Below are positions 35,145-48,600 of a stretch of DNA of 64,000 nucleotides, piece after piece. The stretch comes from Oenanthe sinensis (lineage: Eukaryota > Streptophyta > Magnoliopsida > Apiales > Apiaceae). Under the pieces are notes generated by a model that worked only from the letters and a program-made list of their open reading frames with translations, made no database searches and was not told where the DNA came from. A program made the translations under genes and the position numbers. Each line of letters begins with the position of its first letter. Within the stretch, counting starts at the first letter, position 1. Location: NCBI GenBank assembly GCA_028671895.1, contig CM053810.1, positions 60,265,501 through 60,329,500 on the forward strand, written 5' to 3'.

Positions 35145-37466
35145 ATCAGTATCACGAAAGAATCCGTCTTAAGGGTAACTTACTGTGACGTTCATTTCCA
35201 TTGTTGTATGCATACCTTACGAATTCTACTAGTACATATTTGGTTGAGAAAAGAATCTTTACTCACCATGGACTGGGGTATAAAGATTTTGGATATCGTT
35301 AGGTCCCTCAATTATCATATTACTGCACAGCACACATGTTCCATTTGTCTATATCGCCACCTTTATCAGTCATATATTTATTTCTTTTTACTGATTATAT
35401 GAATTGTATACTCGTTTTATTTGATGTGTCATTATAGTAGCTCTCTGTTTGAAGTGGTTTCTCGGTACGGTTATGTGCTTACGCTTACCACTCTTGCAGT
35501 CTTGTTGCATTTTGTGTTATCCCTTTAGGCACATTGACAGCCATCTTTTGTTTGTACTATATTGAGTCATATTTCATTCAACTTTATTAAGTTACTTAAT
35601 ATGATTTTGGCAAGAGATGTTGAGAGGCAGGTATTTTGGCAAGAGATGCTAAGAGGCAGGTCATCAAGGTTGCCAACTCCCTTTACAACCCCGGACACTC
35701 AGAGATTAGCTCTTTACAATTATTAATTATAAAACACTATGTAGCTATAAATCTCAATATAGTTTATCTTTCAGTTAACTCAATATAGTTTATCTTCATA
35801 TTCTTTTGATCATCAAATGAATCATATAGATCCATCTTGGGAACAAATAATATGGCCATTGACACCCTCCACACGAAAGTGCTGGACTGCAAGGCGTTCT
35901 TCCCATTCAGTTGTCAAACTCATTCTAGACACTAATGTCTATCTCATTATTGAGATAGGATAGCTAACAAGCCAGAATGCTTCTTTACTTAATCCTCCTT
36001 TCTTCCAAATACTCCACCTAACCCTCCTGGAGGAAGAGAGTAATCTTAGTCCCACTGCCGCTCGAGCACAACTCAAATATTCTGGTAAACTCGTCAGGAA
36101 TGGATAATGTACCAACCTGTTTCTCCTGGAAGAACTCGAATATCCTTCACTGGTACATGTCTCCACCAGAGTGTACGTGTCGTCTTTCTTCTTGGTGGAG
36201 GTTCATATCCAACATGTATAGCGGACCTTCTTTACCACAGTTGAGAAATTTGATATTCAGACCATTATTCATTTCTTGAGAACTAAAGCTTTTCTCTGCC
36301 ATTGCCTTTCGCTTCGTCCACTATCAAATCGTTCTTATGATTGCATGGATCGCCTTTTGGAGATAAGATTGTCAGGCACAACAAAGAGCTAATAAGTTGA
36401 TAAAAGCAATCAAGTTTAGATACTTTTGCACCATTATTAGTAGAATGAACCATCCAGGCTTCCAGTGGAGCTGAGGGCTGTGACAACTATCATGTCAACT
36501 GCAACAGTTCCAACTATAAAACTGATACCCTGTTTAGCAGCCTCCAGAAGAGACTCCCACTAGGCCTAACTTTTCTCTCCTCTATAACCTCAGGTCTCCT
36601 TCAAATTAAATATTTTTCAATCGCATCTGCGGAACATAAATTATTGGTACCAAAATCTGGTCCCAACACATTTAAGGATTTGTTTGATGCCTAGACAAAG
36701 TGAGATTCTCAAGTGGATTGTGCATCATTCAGATATAAAACATCGAATTATAAAATAGTTGTGCGTAAACATCAAACTATGATCTACTTGAGATAATTTG
36801 ACCACTTCAGTGTCAGCTTTGATAATTAACCATAAATCAAAAGTAAACTAAAAAAAGTGCATGATTCAGCGAGTCCTTAATTCTAACTTAGTGAAGACAC
36901 TTTATGTACTTGGTAAACCCGGAAAAAGAGGCGTTCTCACTGACATATTTCAGAGCTCTTAGACTGCAATATACTCTCTTGTATAGATATTAATGTGAAC
37001 ATCTTGATGTTTTATTTTGTTGCAGTAATGGCATATATTATGCCTATAAGCCTATCAATTCATCTCAGCTCCAATGAATCAGACAATATAACCATGAGTG
37101 GTCTGAATTGCTGTATTGTACACCTTAAAATGACTTGCTAGATAAAAAGAATATAATTGGTGTGTGAATTGAACAATGAATTAGCAACTTAACATTGTTC
37201 TTTAATCGTTAATGTTCTGAGAGTTGGAGTATGGGAAGAACTTTAAATGGCTGATTGTTCTTACCTTTTTTCTTGTACTTTTTTTGACTTGCACTGTTGA
37301 ATCATGTCTGCTAAGTAATCCTCTATCAGAATGAATTCGAGGTTGGCACAATTTATATTCTGCTTTATCTAGCATTGTCAATAGAGAAAGGAAAATCAGG
37401 AGAATCATTCATGCGTATTATGTTTCGTTTTTAAATATTAACGACTTTTGGAAGTTCTGCATGCAG
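35145..37466. other. Intergenic DNA without a recognised gene
   Basis: Base composition is less AT-rich than its neighbours, but no ORF on either strand shows known domains or splice-linked continuation. A short direct repeat (TTTTGGCAAGAGATG, then TGAGAGGCAGGT-like sequence) lies at about 35605-35660. This may be old transposon debris. Confidence 0.4.
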
Positions 37467-39076
37467 GTACATGACTCCGTTTCATACTTGGTACAGGGAC
37501 CAAGTTCATCTCTCAAAAATGGTACAGAAATTCAACATCTTTCACCGATGGTATAACTAATTACCAAAAATGGCGAACATAACTGGATATGTTGATTACA
37601 TTGAAAATAAGAAATGTAAACATGTAAGCCATAGCATATGGCGAACACTACACAGGTTGTAGAAGTTGTGTTCGTCATAGCACATGACGAACAGTAAGCT
37701 AATTTTTTTTATTTTTTCTTAATGTGTATACATTCTCCATCGACAAACAGTAAAGAAGCATAGAATACTCTGTTTGCAATCTCAAATGGCGAACACAGCT
37801 AGGCGGCATACGACGTCGTTTTAGTAGAGGGTTTTAAAACCTAAAATATATTAACAATTATAGTTTTAGAATTAAAAAATAAAATATATGTTTTAAATAA
37901 ATTTTCGAATATATAAATTTAATATTAAAAAAGATTTTGACGAGGCTAGAGGTGTTGAGGTTCATGTGTTTTTATGCCTTTTAGCTCTATTACTCCCATG
38001 GCGAACAGTTAATCTAGTTTATACACATTGTATGCAGTCTCCCATGACGAACCCTATATATATAAAAAATGTGTACCCCTTCACCCGCGTCGAACACATC
38101 AAAAAAACCATTAAACAAAACGGTGTCAGTAATGTTTTAACCTAATTTGATTAACTCAGCCGCACACATCTTACTCCCTCACATCATCTCAAACTGCTTG
38201 ATATACTTGCGATTAATGTTTATATATTCTCTTCATATGATTAATTTCATTGATAAGCTCAATTAGTGTAACTAAATTAGTATAAATTCTTAGTATCATC
38301 TTAATTAGTAGATAATTAATATTTTGATTAGTGAATAACTAGTAGGTTAGTTAATAAATTGAGGGGCTTAATTTATAAGTTGATTAAATTTATAAAATAT
38401 AAATAGTTTCATTGTTCGATAATATATAAATATATAAAAATCTAAATATTTTTTATAATATATTTTTGAAAATAAATATATAAATATAATAATAATTATA
38501 TTTTTCGAATATAAAAATATAAAAATATCATTTAAAATTATATTTTTCGAATATAAATATATAATAAAATATTAACAATTATATTTTGGAATATAAATAT
38601 GTAAAATCTTGATATTTTTTTAAATATATTTTCAAATATAAATATATTAATAAAAATTATATTTTTTGAATATAAATATATAAATAATATATTAAAAATT
38701 ATATTTTGGAATATAAATATGTAAAATCTATTTTTTTTGAAATAAGGTTAGATAATGTTTGATGATTGAGGATGACGAATAATGAATAACCTCAATTTTC
38801 AAATCTCAGTTGTGTTTACCTTCTGCAACGACGAACACAACTAATTTATAAAATCTCCGTTTTTCATTTGACGTGGCGAACACAACCTTTTTTTTAACAT
38901 GTTCGCCATTATAAATGTAATCCACCATAAATATATTCTCATGACTTCATTTCTTCTTTATTGTTTTCGTCAAAAATGGGAGTTAGTTGTACTATTATTG
39001 AAACAACTTGAATGTCTGCCCTATTTTTAAAAGATGAACATGGTCATGTACCATTCTTGAAACGGAGCCCGGGTAC
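37467..39076. mobile_element. Inverted-repeat DNA transposon derivative, 1.6 kb
   Basis: The left end GTACATGACTCCGTTTCA and the reverse complement of the right end (GTACCCGGGCTCCGTTTCAA) are related, and the similarity continues for about 60 bp (TTCATCT, TGGTAC). The interior is AT-rich and contains repeated ATGGCGAACA-like motifs and AT-rich repeats with TTTTGGAATATAAATATG. No transposase ORF or exact target duplication is visible; the superfamily is unknown. Confidence 0.5.
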
Positions 39077-39800
39077 ATTTCATCTTGGTCCAAATGTTAT
39101 ATGAATTTTCAATGTATAACTGTTGAGACGATGATTTACTTTGACTGTTTGCAATTGAATAAAAGGACTTAAGCTGGGGTTTAAAGAGTAAACAATAATT
39201 TAATGTTTGAATCCAGTTGTTTTATTATTATAGGTAAGACTTTAAGCCGTTTGACACAAATTAGTGTTCTAGTCACATATTTTTAGCTTCAATGAAGGAA
39301 GCTTTTAGCTGATATCCGTCTAATAAGCTCAACTTAAATCGAATACGAAACCCCCCGAAATTTCGATGATTTAGATCTAAAAAACAAATTAAATGAGTAG
39401 AAATTCTTCTCCAAAAAGAAGATTATTGAAGGAAACAAAAACAAACAAAACAAATTAAAGAATTTGGATTTTTTATCGGAAGAATCGATGGAAGCCCTAC
39501 CGACTACGTTGATAAACGAGGAGCCGAGAGATGTTAGTTTTTTTTGTGTAGAACTATAATTAGAGCGAAGAAATATTTTTGTCTTTATCTAACTGAAAGA
39601 CGTAACATAGTTTTGAGAGTCGATTCCCTTATATAGCCTTCTAACCACCACTTCTCCACTTTCATACATTCATCTCCTTCACCGATTAAGCTTCCTTCAC
39701 TCTCCCATCATCTCTTCTATAGTTCTATTCACCAGTTTTTTAATAAAATCGGAATTTAATTCTTTTTGAAAGAGATCTTGTTGGTACCTTGTTATCAAGG
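39077..39800. other. Spacer before the LINE remnant
   Basis: No supported gene. A TATA-like CTATATAAGG is readable on the minus strand at about 39629-39638, but no coding sequence follows it. Confidence 0.35.
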
Positions 39801-39826
39801 TTGTTAGTTGTGCCCATCTTTTTGAG

Positions 39827-40317
39827 ATGTTAATGTTTTATATTTTGATGTTTTTGTGTGTCTTGTTATGGAGTTCAATAGTTTTTCTAAGAAGGATTTA
39901 TATGATATTTTGGGAGATTTGTAAGACTTGCATCGAATCTGGGACGGTGGTGGAGTTTGCAAGAGCTCACCTTTCACAACAAAAGATTGTTCATATTTTG
40001 AGGATATTTGTTTCTCCAATATCAGTTAATATAACTGATAGTTCTGAACATTGGGTTACAGATGATACTTATGTGAAAGTCAATTGTGATTCTATTGGTT
40101 TCACAGCTGATATAAGTTGGATTGCTCGAGATGTCATTGTAATACTTTTTAGATTAAAGAATTTGAATGTTCTATGTGTTAAGCGATTTGAAAACAAAAC
40201 GGCTATTTGTTTAGTTCGTTTTTTGTTTCACAATCAGGTTGTAGTTGACTGTTTGAAGATTTGTTCCGAGTTATATTGTTTTAATAAAATAATTTTGTTT
40301 GTCAAAAAAAAAAATAA
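39827..40317 (+). mobile_element. 5'-truncated LINE tail with RNase H-like remnant
   Basis: An open frame contains YVKVNCDSIGFTADISWIAR, which resembles the RNase H-like domain found at the end of plant non-LTR retrotransposon proteins (KVNCDGA...GWVARD). It is followed by TTTTGTTTGTC and a poly(A) run at about 40304-40314, the usual 3' end of plant LINEs. The upstream limit is unclear, possibly before 39800. It lies about 450 bp before the FVE start codon. Active-site acidic residues appear degraded. Confidence 0.55.
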
Positions 40318-40730
40318 TTACACCGAAGAAAAATGAAAAAAACCATATTAAATCTTGATTATCTGTTTGACTTGTCTAGAAAATTATTTACAGTTCAAAC
40401 TGCAAAACATTTAAAATTTATTTTTAAAAAATTCAAAAAATAATTGATGGACATACCTTTTATATATACCTTAATACGTTGTGTTTCGATGTTTTTTTTT
40501 TCTCGTTATCGTTTATTACTTTGTTTAGATGATTTTTTTCTCATATATAAGATTTCATTTATGAAACCAAAATATTTAAAAATGTTACAAGTTATATGTA
40601 GCAATGATTATATCACTTTCCAAAAAATATAATTCGGCTAATTACAATAATAATATGAATAAATTAGTTGCTTTTTGTTCAGTGTGAAAGAGAACGCAAG
40701 CGGGGGGCGAGGGGGTTTAATTTGAGAAAA

Positions 40731-40762
40731 CACGCACACGCACACGCACACGCACACGCACA
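40731..40762 (+). repeat. (CACACG)n microsatellite in the FVE leader
   Basis: About five units of the hexamer CACACG lie only a few bases before the start codon at 40771, probably in the 5' UTR. The number of units could vary between individuals. Confidence 0.85.
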
Positions 40763-40770
40763 ACATCGCC

Positions 40771-43700
40771 ATGGAAGCTTCAACACCAACACAGCAGGCG
40801 AAGAAGAGAGGTCGACCCAAGGGCTCGAAAACCAAGGAGGATAGAGATACATCCGCCGCTAAAAGCACTAGTGGTGGGGTTAAATTGAGAGGCGGTGACA
40901 AAAAAGTAGCTGCGGTGGATGACAAGTACACTCAGTGGAAGAGCTTGGTTCCTGTTCTCTATGATTGGTTTGCTAATCACAACCTCTTGTGGCCTTCTCT
41001 CTCTTGCAGGTTTTTATCTCATATCTCTCTCTCTCTATATATATATGTATGTTTGTGTATCTAGGGCTTGTTTTTGTGCTTGTTTGCTTTTACTTTTATC
41101 CTAGTCGGTATTGTAGCTAAAATGTACAACTAGGTTTAAGAAATGATTAATTCAATGCCTAGTTATGATTAAATTGCAAAATAGCACTATTGGATGCTTG
41201 GTTGTTAATGTAATACATTTTAGTGTGGGAATTGTGTAGCCACTTTTGAAAAATTTCCGGATATAACAGAATGTCGGTTATATAAAGTATTTCTATGTCT
41301 ACCCTAATTATTTTTCAAAAATGTTAATTTAACTAAGTTTCAAAAGAGTCCAATCTTGGAAATAGAAAATATATGGGTACTTTTGGAAAATCATTTAATA
41401 AAATGTTTTGACATGTATTATGCCACAAATTCTATTTTCAAAGTGACTAGTATTTGGGATGCAGGAAGTTTTTTTCAAGTTTGTTTTTAACCAACAAGGG
41501 TATAGCAAATTCAGTTGTTGATTTCTATGTTTAAAACAAAGTTTACTTGAAGTATGAATGTGTCTAGAGCAGAGTAATAAATTTGACAGGCATAACATGA
41601 TTTCGTTAGAAAACTGTTTGCTTATTATTAATTTTTTTCGGGGTAATTGTGCTGAAACAATAACATATAAAGTCATGTTAATATAATACCTACATGAGCA
41701 TGTTTTATGCTAGACTGTGGGGATTCAGGCCTTCGGCATAGGGGTTGCTAACTGTCTGGCCTTGGAGTTCTATCTTCATAGTTTCTTGCTAGATATTTCT
41801 TATAGTAAAAGATGGATAATTATATGGAGCTGTGTTTTCTCTGTATTTGTGTGTGTGCATGTGTGTATATATAAACTTATAAAAGCTTCTTACAATATCT
41901 GGTTTGAATAAGATTCCTTAATACATAAAGAGTGTTTTCATAATATCTACTAGAGGTAGTTAAAGACTTATATTAAACTAAAGCTTTTCATTCATGTATT
42001 GTACTTATATGGTCTACTTGTGCGTAGGTGGGGTCCTGTGCTTGAAGAAGCAAATCAAAAGAATCGCCAACGTATATACCTCTCTGAACAGGTATGTAAT
42101 TCATGTCTTTATGGTACTTGTCTAAGTGAATATTATAATGTTTGTGTTCAGATTTGTGTGTATAGGCAGTATATAGCTACATAAAGGAGGAAGATATGTT
42201 GAACATAAGTGTGCAGTGAACTGTGTGTATGTATTATAATACTACTTCTGCTGCCTTTTCTTATATGTTGTGTTGTTACAAGAAGGAACACTAAGTCTCT
42301 TTATATAGATAAACTTAGCTTCCTCCCAAAGCTTGCTACCGTAGTTAGTTGGTGGCTACTCTTGCTACAGTAGATATGATGTCATTGTAGTGACATCATC
42401 TCCCTTATGTCATACCTTGCTAATATTTAACAGTTTGTCATACCTTGCTACCGTAGTTAGTATGTACTTGTGTAGTTAAATATTAGTGATATAAGAAGGC
42501 CACACTTAAATGCAAAATGGAAGAGTAGAGCTTCTGTTGCTCTAAAATTAGTTATAATAGCTGAGAGTCCGAGCAATTACACACAGCGTATTCCAAGATG
42601 ATCTCTCTTGCTTTTGATTTAATTTTTAATAGTTTAAAGCCCAAAGCACATTCTGTTTATTAAATTAGTAAGTGGAAAGCTTGAAGCAACAAGACCATAA
42701 CTCCATTTTGTAACATGTTCATGTTCCCATCTCGATTAATATCTCTTTCTGTTTTGTAGACTGATGGCAGCGTACCAAATACTCTGGTTATTGCAAATTG
42801 TGAGGTTGTTAAAAAAAGGGTTGCAGCAGCAGATCACATTGCGAATGTAATGTTTTTCTAACTTATCTTGTTCTCCCCCCCCCCTATATGCAAACATCTT
42901 ATGTCTTCAAAATAATCACTTGAAAATTTTCAGTTCAACGAGGAATCACGCTCACCGTTCGTGAAGAAGTACAAAACTATAATACATCCCGGAGAGGTGT
43001 GCATTTACAAATGTTATTAAGTAAATGATAGGTTTGTTTTATATGGGTGTGTTATTAGTGGACTTGTGCCCCCAAACCTGGCTTTCTGCAGTCTAGAGCA
43101 CTTTGAAGCGGTTCATAAGTTGTTATCTCTTTTGTTTTTTTTAATTTTTGTCTTATGCGTTCCTTTAGATTTCTTTAATAGATTTGTTTTTAAATTTAAT
43201 AACTTCGCATGTATACATGATAGTTTCAATACATCCTTCATAAATTCATTGATACCCAGATATATTACTGCTTCGATGCAAGGACACTCGACCTCAGATA
43301 CCAGTTACACTGTAGATGTTTTTTTTGCCGTAATTACTATTATTTTGTTGCAGGTGAACAGGATAAGGGAGTTTCCCCAGTATAATAGCATTATAGCAAC
43401 ACATACAGACTGTCCTGAGGTAATTACTGAGTTTTTATCAAGAAGGTCAATTTTACGTGTCATCAGATCGTAGTTCAGGTTTTACTTTATTATAGCCATA
43501 TGTTTCTCACTATATATTGAGTAGTGAAGGTGGTATTTATCAACACTGGAAGGCTTTACGTTATATATATTATTCTTTTCTGTGATCTCTTATTCTATTT
43601 GTGATGGGTACTTGGTCTTATTCATGTTAAAAATGTATTATTATCTTTAGAACATTTTCATAATAAGAACTTTCTTTTGATGTTAATTGTATCAGGTTCT

Positions 43701-46700
43701 AATATGGGATATTGAGGCTCAACCGAACCGCCATGCGGTTTTTGGAGCTGCCGAGTCCCGCCCAGATTTGGTCTGTACCCTTCCGCCAAACTTAATATAC
43801 ATTGTTCATTGTTGTCTTATTGTTCCATACTTATCATGTGTCTTTGGCATGTAATAGATATTCCACTATGCTAATCTTTTAGTTGTATCCCGTCAGTATC
43901 TGTATGGAAATTGAGGTTAATCTCACATATGACATATCGTAAGGTTATAGAATAGAGAGAATGTACTTACTTATGCACTAGTACACTACACTACTACATC
44001 GTAGGCACTTTTCTTTGTGCTCACTGTTAACCAAGTTTTGATGAACTGTAGTAGGTATACTAGATACTGAATATAAAATTATTGCAAAGTGAATATTTCC
44101 TGGGTGCTCAGATGGTAAAGCTATTGCTTGCTGTGTGTAGGTACTGACTGGCCATGAGGATAATGCAGAGTATGCCCTCGCGATGTCCCCAACTGAGCCA
44201 TATGTGCTCTCTGGAGGTTGAAAGTTCTTTATTGTTTTTTCATTTGAAATCATTAAATCCTACATTTCATTTAACTAGAAAAATATAATTCTCAAACAGA
44301 AATGGTTGTCATTATCTTGTCATGTTTTAACAAGCTTCTTGATATGAGAGCTTCTTTTATTTCTCTATACTGACGTCATTGAGACAAGTTTCCTCTTTGA
44401 AAACTGTATGATCATATTTACTAATGAGATTTGGTTGCATTATTTATTTCTAACTAATGACATGTCTTTCATGGCAGGGAAAGACAAAAATGTAATTTTG
44501 TGGAGTTTGCAGGATCATATATCTGCAGCTTCTGGTGGGTCGATTATTAAAGCTGCTGAAAACCCTTCTATTGCACCTCGTGGGATATTCAAAGGCCACG
44601 AGGATACTGTTGAAGACGTGCAATTTTGCCCATCAAGGTAACTTTCTTATACTTGACTATGATTTCAGGGAACCTGTGTCTTTTTTTCTCTTCCAAATAA
44701 GTATTAGTTAGAAGTTCATGTATGTCTTGTGTGAGAGTGCTAGTAAGCCCTTAATCCCTTAGCACATGGTTTCTGGTCCTTGGTTGAATATGGTAACTAT
44801 GAAAGCCGTTTTATTAGAAACAGGAGATATGGGTCTCTAAATCCTCTAAAGCTGCAATCATATATTATATCTTAGTGCTTTCTTATTATATTCTGACATT
44901 TTCTTAACAATGATGAAGTGCACAGGAATTTTGCAGCGTCGGAGATGATTCTTGCTTAATACTGTGGGATGAACGGACTGGTTCCAACCCTGTCATCAAG
45001 GTCAGATATGCTGATTGTGTTCAGAAAAGCTAAATTTACTTCTTTTGTAAAAATCATAGCAGATATACGATACATTGTTCTTGTGGCTTTATAACAATTT
45101 TGAGATGCCCCTTGATTACAATTTTAAAACAAGTATGTTCTCTCAGTTTTTACATATGTTATGTATGCTTGAGCCTTGAAACTTGGAAGTATAAGCACGA
45201 ATCGCCTTTAGATGTATTGAAATATCAGTAGTATCCTAAACTGAATCTTTATATTGCGAGAACTTATTTTGTTATGTTGCTAATATTACTTGTATGCAAC
45301 TAAAGAAGATATTGATGTTCATCTTTCTTCTTCATATTAATCAAAAATCACAAGTTACCATTCGTTGGCATCTTTACCTTGTATATTCTTTCTCTTATGA
45401 AAAGAATTAGCCTTCTTTTCTGTAGTGAAATGAATTTGAGCTTTTTACTTGCAATAAGCATTGCATTTCACTGTAATGGTTAGATGCTATATACAAACCT
45501 AGTTTTAGTTTTTGTCATTGATCAACTCTGAACACTAAATGAAATCCAGCATACTCTTGTTCTGTCTGACTATAGTTGGTTTCTTTCTCCCGATGCCCAA
45601 GCTTGTCTTATATCAGGTTTTACCAATCTGCACTTAAGTGTGGTGTGCTCCTTAATTTGGTCTTTTAGAGCAATTTGCCAATTCCAACGGTCAACACTCT
45701 TCAAGGGTTCTAACTAATTTTTTTATCTTTTCTCTCCTTGTTATTACTTTCAGCACCCTTCTATCAATATAGCTCCAGTGGCAGCACCCTTAAAAACTGT
45801 CCACATGCTCCCACATCTTTCTTTCTAGTTTCCATATCTTATTTATTGGAGCAGTATTTATGTATGCTATTAGTTAACTAATATTTCAGTCACACATGGT
45901 CCCATAAAAGTTGAAAGAATGCCAAAACTTGTCACTCTTGCTGCACCATTGCAACTCGAACAGTGCCATACCACATGGCAGTTGGCACTGCTTGTTGGAG
46001 ATGCTCTTGGCAGTTGATATTTTTAGGGTTGAATTAATGTTCACACAATCTTACAATTTTCTTTAGATGCATATGGAAAACAACGAAAACCAAAATAAAA
46101 TGAGAAAAGTACTTGGTTTTGTCCTACTCATAAACTTTTATGATGTGGACCCGCTAAATTGTACACATTCGAACTTTTTATTTAATCTCTCTTAACTTTA
46201 GTTGTCCTGCTTTTTGCTTTGGTGTATAGGTTGAGAAGGCCCACAGTGCTGATGTTCACTGTGTTGATTGGAATCCTCTTGACATAAACCTTATTCTAAC
46301 TGGGTATGTAGTCTCATCTTTCCTTGTTATTCTGTTCTCACATTGTTTATTTACAAAATTATTGTATTCTTCTGATGCCAGTGATCTTCTTGTCTCTGTC
46401 CCTTTCACTATGTGCAAAACTTAGGTGCTTTTGATGTTCTGTAATTATTTCAGGTCTGCGGATCATTCTGTCTGCATGTTTGATCGCCGAAATCTCGGGT
46501 CTCCTGTTCATAAATTTGAAGATCACAAAGCAGCTGTTCTTTGTGTTCAGGTGGAAAACTTATTGATTCTAACCCTCACTTCTATATCTGCATGAATCTT
46601 TTATGCTTTAAATTCTAAAATTTAATGTTTAACTAATGCAACAGTAAGTTGACTGAAAACTTTTGATTAATATATCCAGTGGTGCCCAGACAAGTCATCT

Positions 46701-48600
46701 GTCTTTGGAAGTTCTGCAGAGGATGGTTTTCTAAACATCTGGGATTATGAAAGGGTAAGAAATCTTCTATAATCATTAGAGTCCTGGCAGACATGAAAGT
46801 ATGACATGACTACTGCCTGTCAATAATATGATGTGGACTGTGGTAGATGGCCTCCTCACCCAGCTGTATGGTGGTAGACATCTGTTCATTTAGCAAATAA
46901 TCAATTTGAAACGACATAAGAGATATCATATGCAGCATTTTGTAAAACTCTTGTTAATTTATATTTTGAGACGTTTGTTACAACAAGCAGTAAAACAAAT
47001 GACCTATAAAATTTTAATTTTATGTACAATAACTATAACGAGAGAGCACAGACATCTGTTTAATATTAATATACCAAACCATGAACCAGTAGTTATTACC
47101 AAAATAGATGTTTTGGACGCCACAAGAATTTGAAATTATAATATGATATCTGAAGAGGGACAATACTTGTTCTAAGCTTGCTCAGTCTATTGATATCTAC
47201 TCATAGCTGACATGTAATCATCCGTGATAGAAATGGATGACGATAAGTGTAAAACCCGGATACTATATCCATAACGAGCCCACTGTTTTTCTACTAAATA
47301 CCCATCTCCATTCTGCAAGCCATATATAGAATGTAAACTTCACCAAAGTGTTTTATCGCAGTTTAAATGAGACGAGTTGGTTGCATGATTGTTACATCGG
47401 AAGATTCTATTGTATATAACTAAATGTTTCACCACTCACCATTAAGCTTTCCAGAGTATATTGAATATTGATATACATTTTACATTGAATAATTTATCTT
47501 CTGCCATTAGATTGGGAAGAAGGAACTTGGGAGCAGATCACCAAATTGTCCTCCAGGGTTATTTTTCAAACATGCTGGACACAGGTTTGACGTCTCTTAT
47601 TTGTCTTTTCAGTGTTTCCCCTGTTTCTAATAGTTGGCAGTTGCATAATTGTTTCTTTTCCATTACAATATAAGATCTTATCTTCCGTGTTCTTTGTACT
47701 TGTTCTTTTTTATTTTAGTATGGGATGTCATATTCTTTTCTTTTCTTTTTTATCTGTAACACTATGTGAAAATTTAGTTCTCAGTTTTGTACTTGGAATC
47801 AGCAAGAGGCACTGATTTAATGTATACACTTTTTAGCTATCCTAGCAGGGACTACATATATTATATTTCCCTGATGGTATGACTTTGTAACAAGTTAACA
47901 TATGCACACATAATTCTCTGTCTTAAAGTTATGCTTATAACGTTTAAGGTTTCAGATAGATTATAATGTAAAACTGGCATCTGCTACTATAAAGATCTGT
48001 CTAAATTAGGTATCTGGAATTGAGATTAATTTCAATAGTTGTTTAGATATGAGTTGTTCACATGTGTGTACATAGTTTGGTCGTGTGCATAATGTGTTTG
48101 TCTTTTTAAAATAATTATATTGAGTTATTTTAAGCAGTTTATTGTGGCTGTACTCTTTTATCTTTGACATAATCTTTTGGCATAGCTAGTAATTGTGCTT
48201 GTAAGAATCATTTGTTGAACTAAGTTGGGAGGATTGCCAAGCTTTGTCTAATCTCCTTGGGGATGTAGATATGTTTGTTGAGCTCATGTATCCCTTGTTT
48301 TATCTAGAGATAAAGTTGTTGACTTCCATTGGAACTCATCAGACCCATGGACAATTGTCAGTGTATCTGACGACGTTGAGACCTCAAACGGAGGCGGTAC
48401 ACTACAGGTATAACTTAGTACACTACAGAGGTATATAGATATTCTTATCTTGTGCAGTAATTTGTAATATGACCTGGCGAGTTTGTGGGTAATATTTGCA
48501 GATATGGCGCATGAGTGATCTGATATACAGACCGGAGGAGGAGGTTCTGACGGAGCTTGAGCAGTTTAAAGCTCATGTGGTGGAATGTACGTCTAAGTAA
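40771..48600 (+). CDS. MSI4: WD40 histone-binding protein MSI4/FVE
   Basis: Fifteen exons: 40771-41009, 42028-42091, 42760-42846, 42934-42996, 43354-43419, 43696-43770, 44141-44216, 44478-44637, 44919-45000, 46230-46303, 46454-46550, 46680-46754, 47511-47584, 48308-48407, 48502-48600. They join in frame to 476 codons plus stop; Arabidopsis FVE has 507. The N-terminus is basic, with GRP (KKRGRPKGSK). The histone-H4-binding segment (YDWFANHNLLWPSLSCRW) follows, then WD40 blades such as LTGHEDNAEYALAMSPTEP, KGHEDTVEDV, KAHSADVHCVDWNP, DHKAAVLCVQWCPD and HAGHRDKVVDFHWN, ending YRPEEEVLTELEQFKAHV. Family knowledge: FVE acts in the nucleus with histone deacetylase and PRC2-type complexes, represses FLC in the autonomous flowering pathway and affects cold responses. 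No stop or frameshift is present in the model. Confidence 0.95.

Noticed and set aside
35939..36486. Minus-strand ORFs of 67-75 codons
   Set aside because: No domain, no splice context and ordinary composition.
39827..40336. 169-codon ORF as a cellular gene
   Set aside because: RNase H-like remnant plus poly(A) tail fits a LINE end better.
43066..43473. 135-codon ORF as a separate gene
   Set aside because: It spans an FVE intron and exon in a chance open frame; the exon 43354-43419 explains the conserved part.
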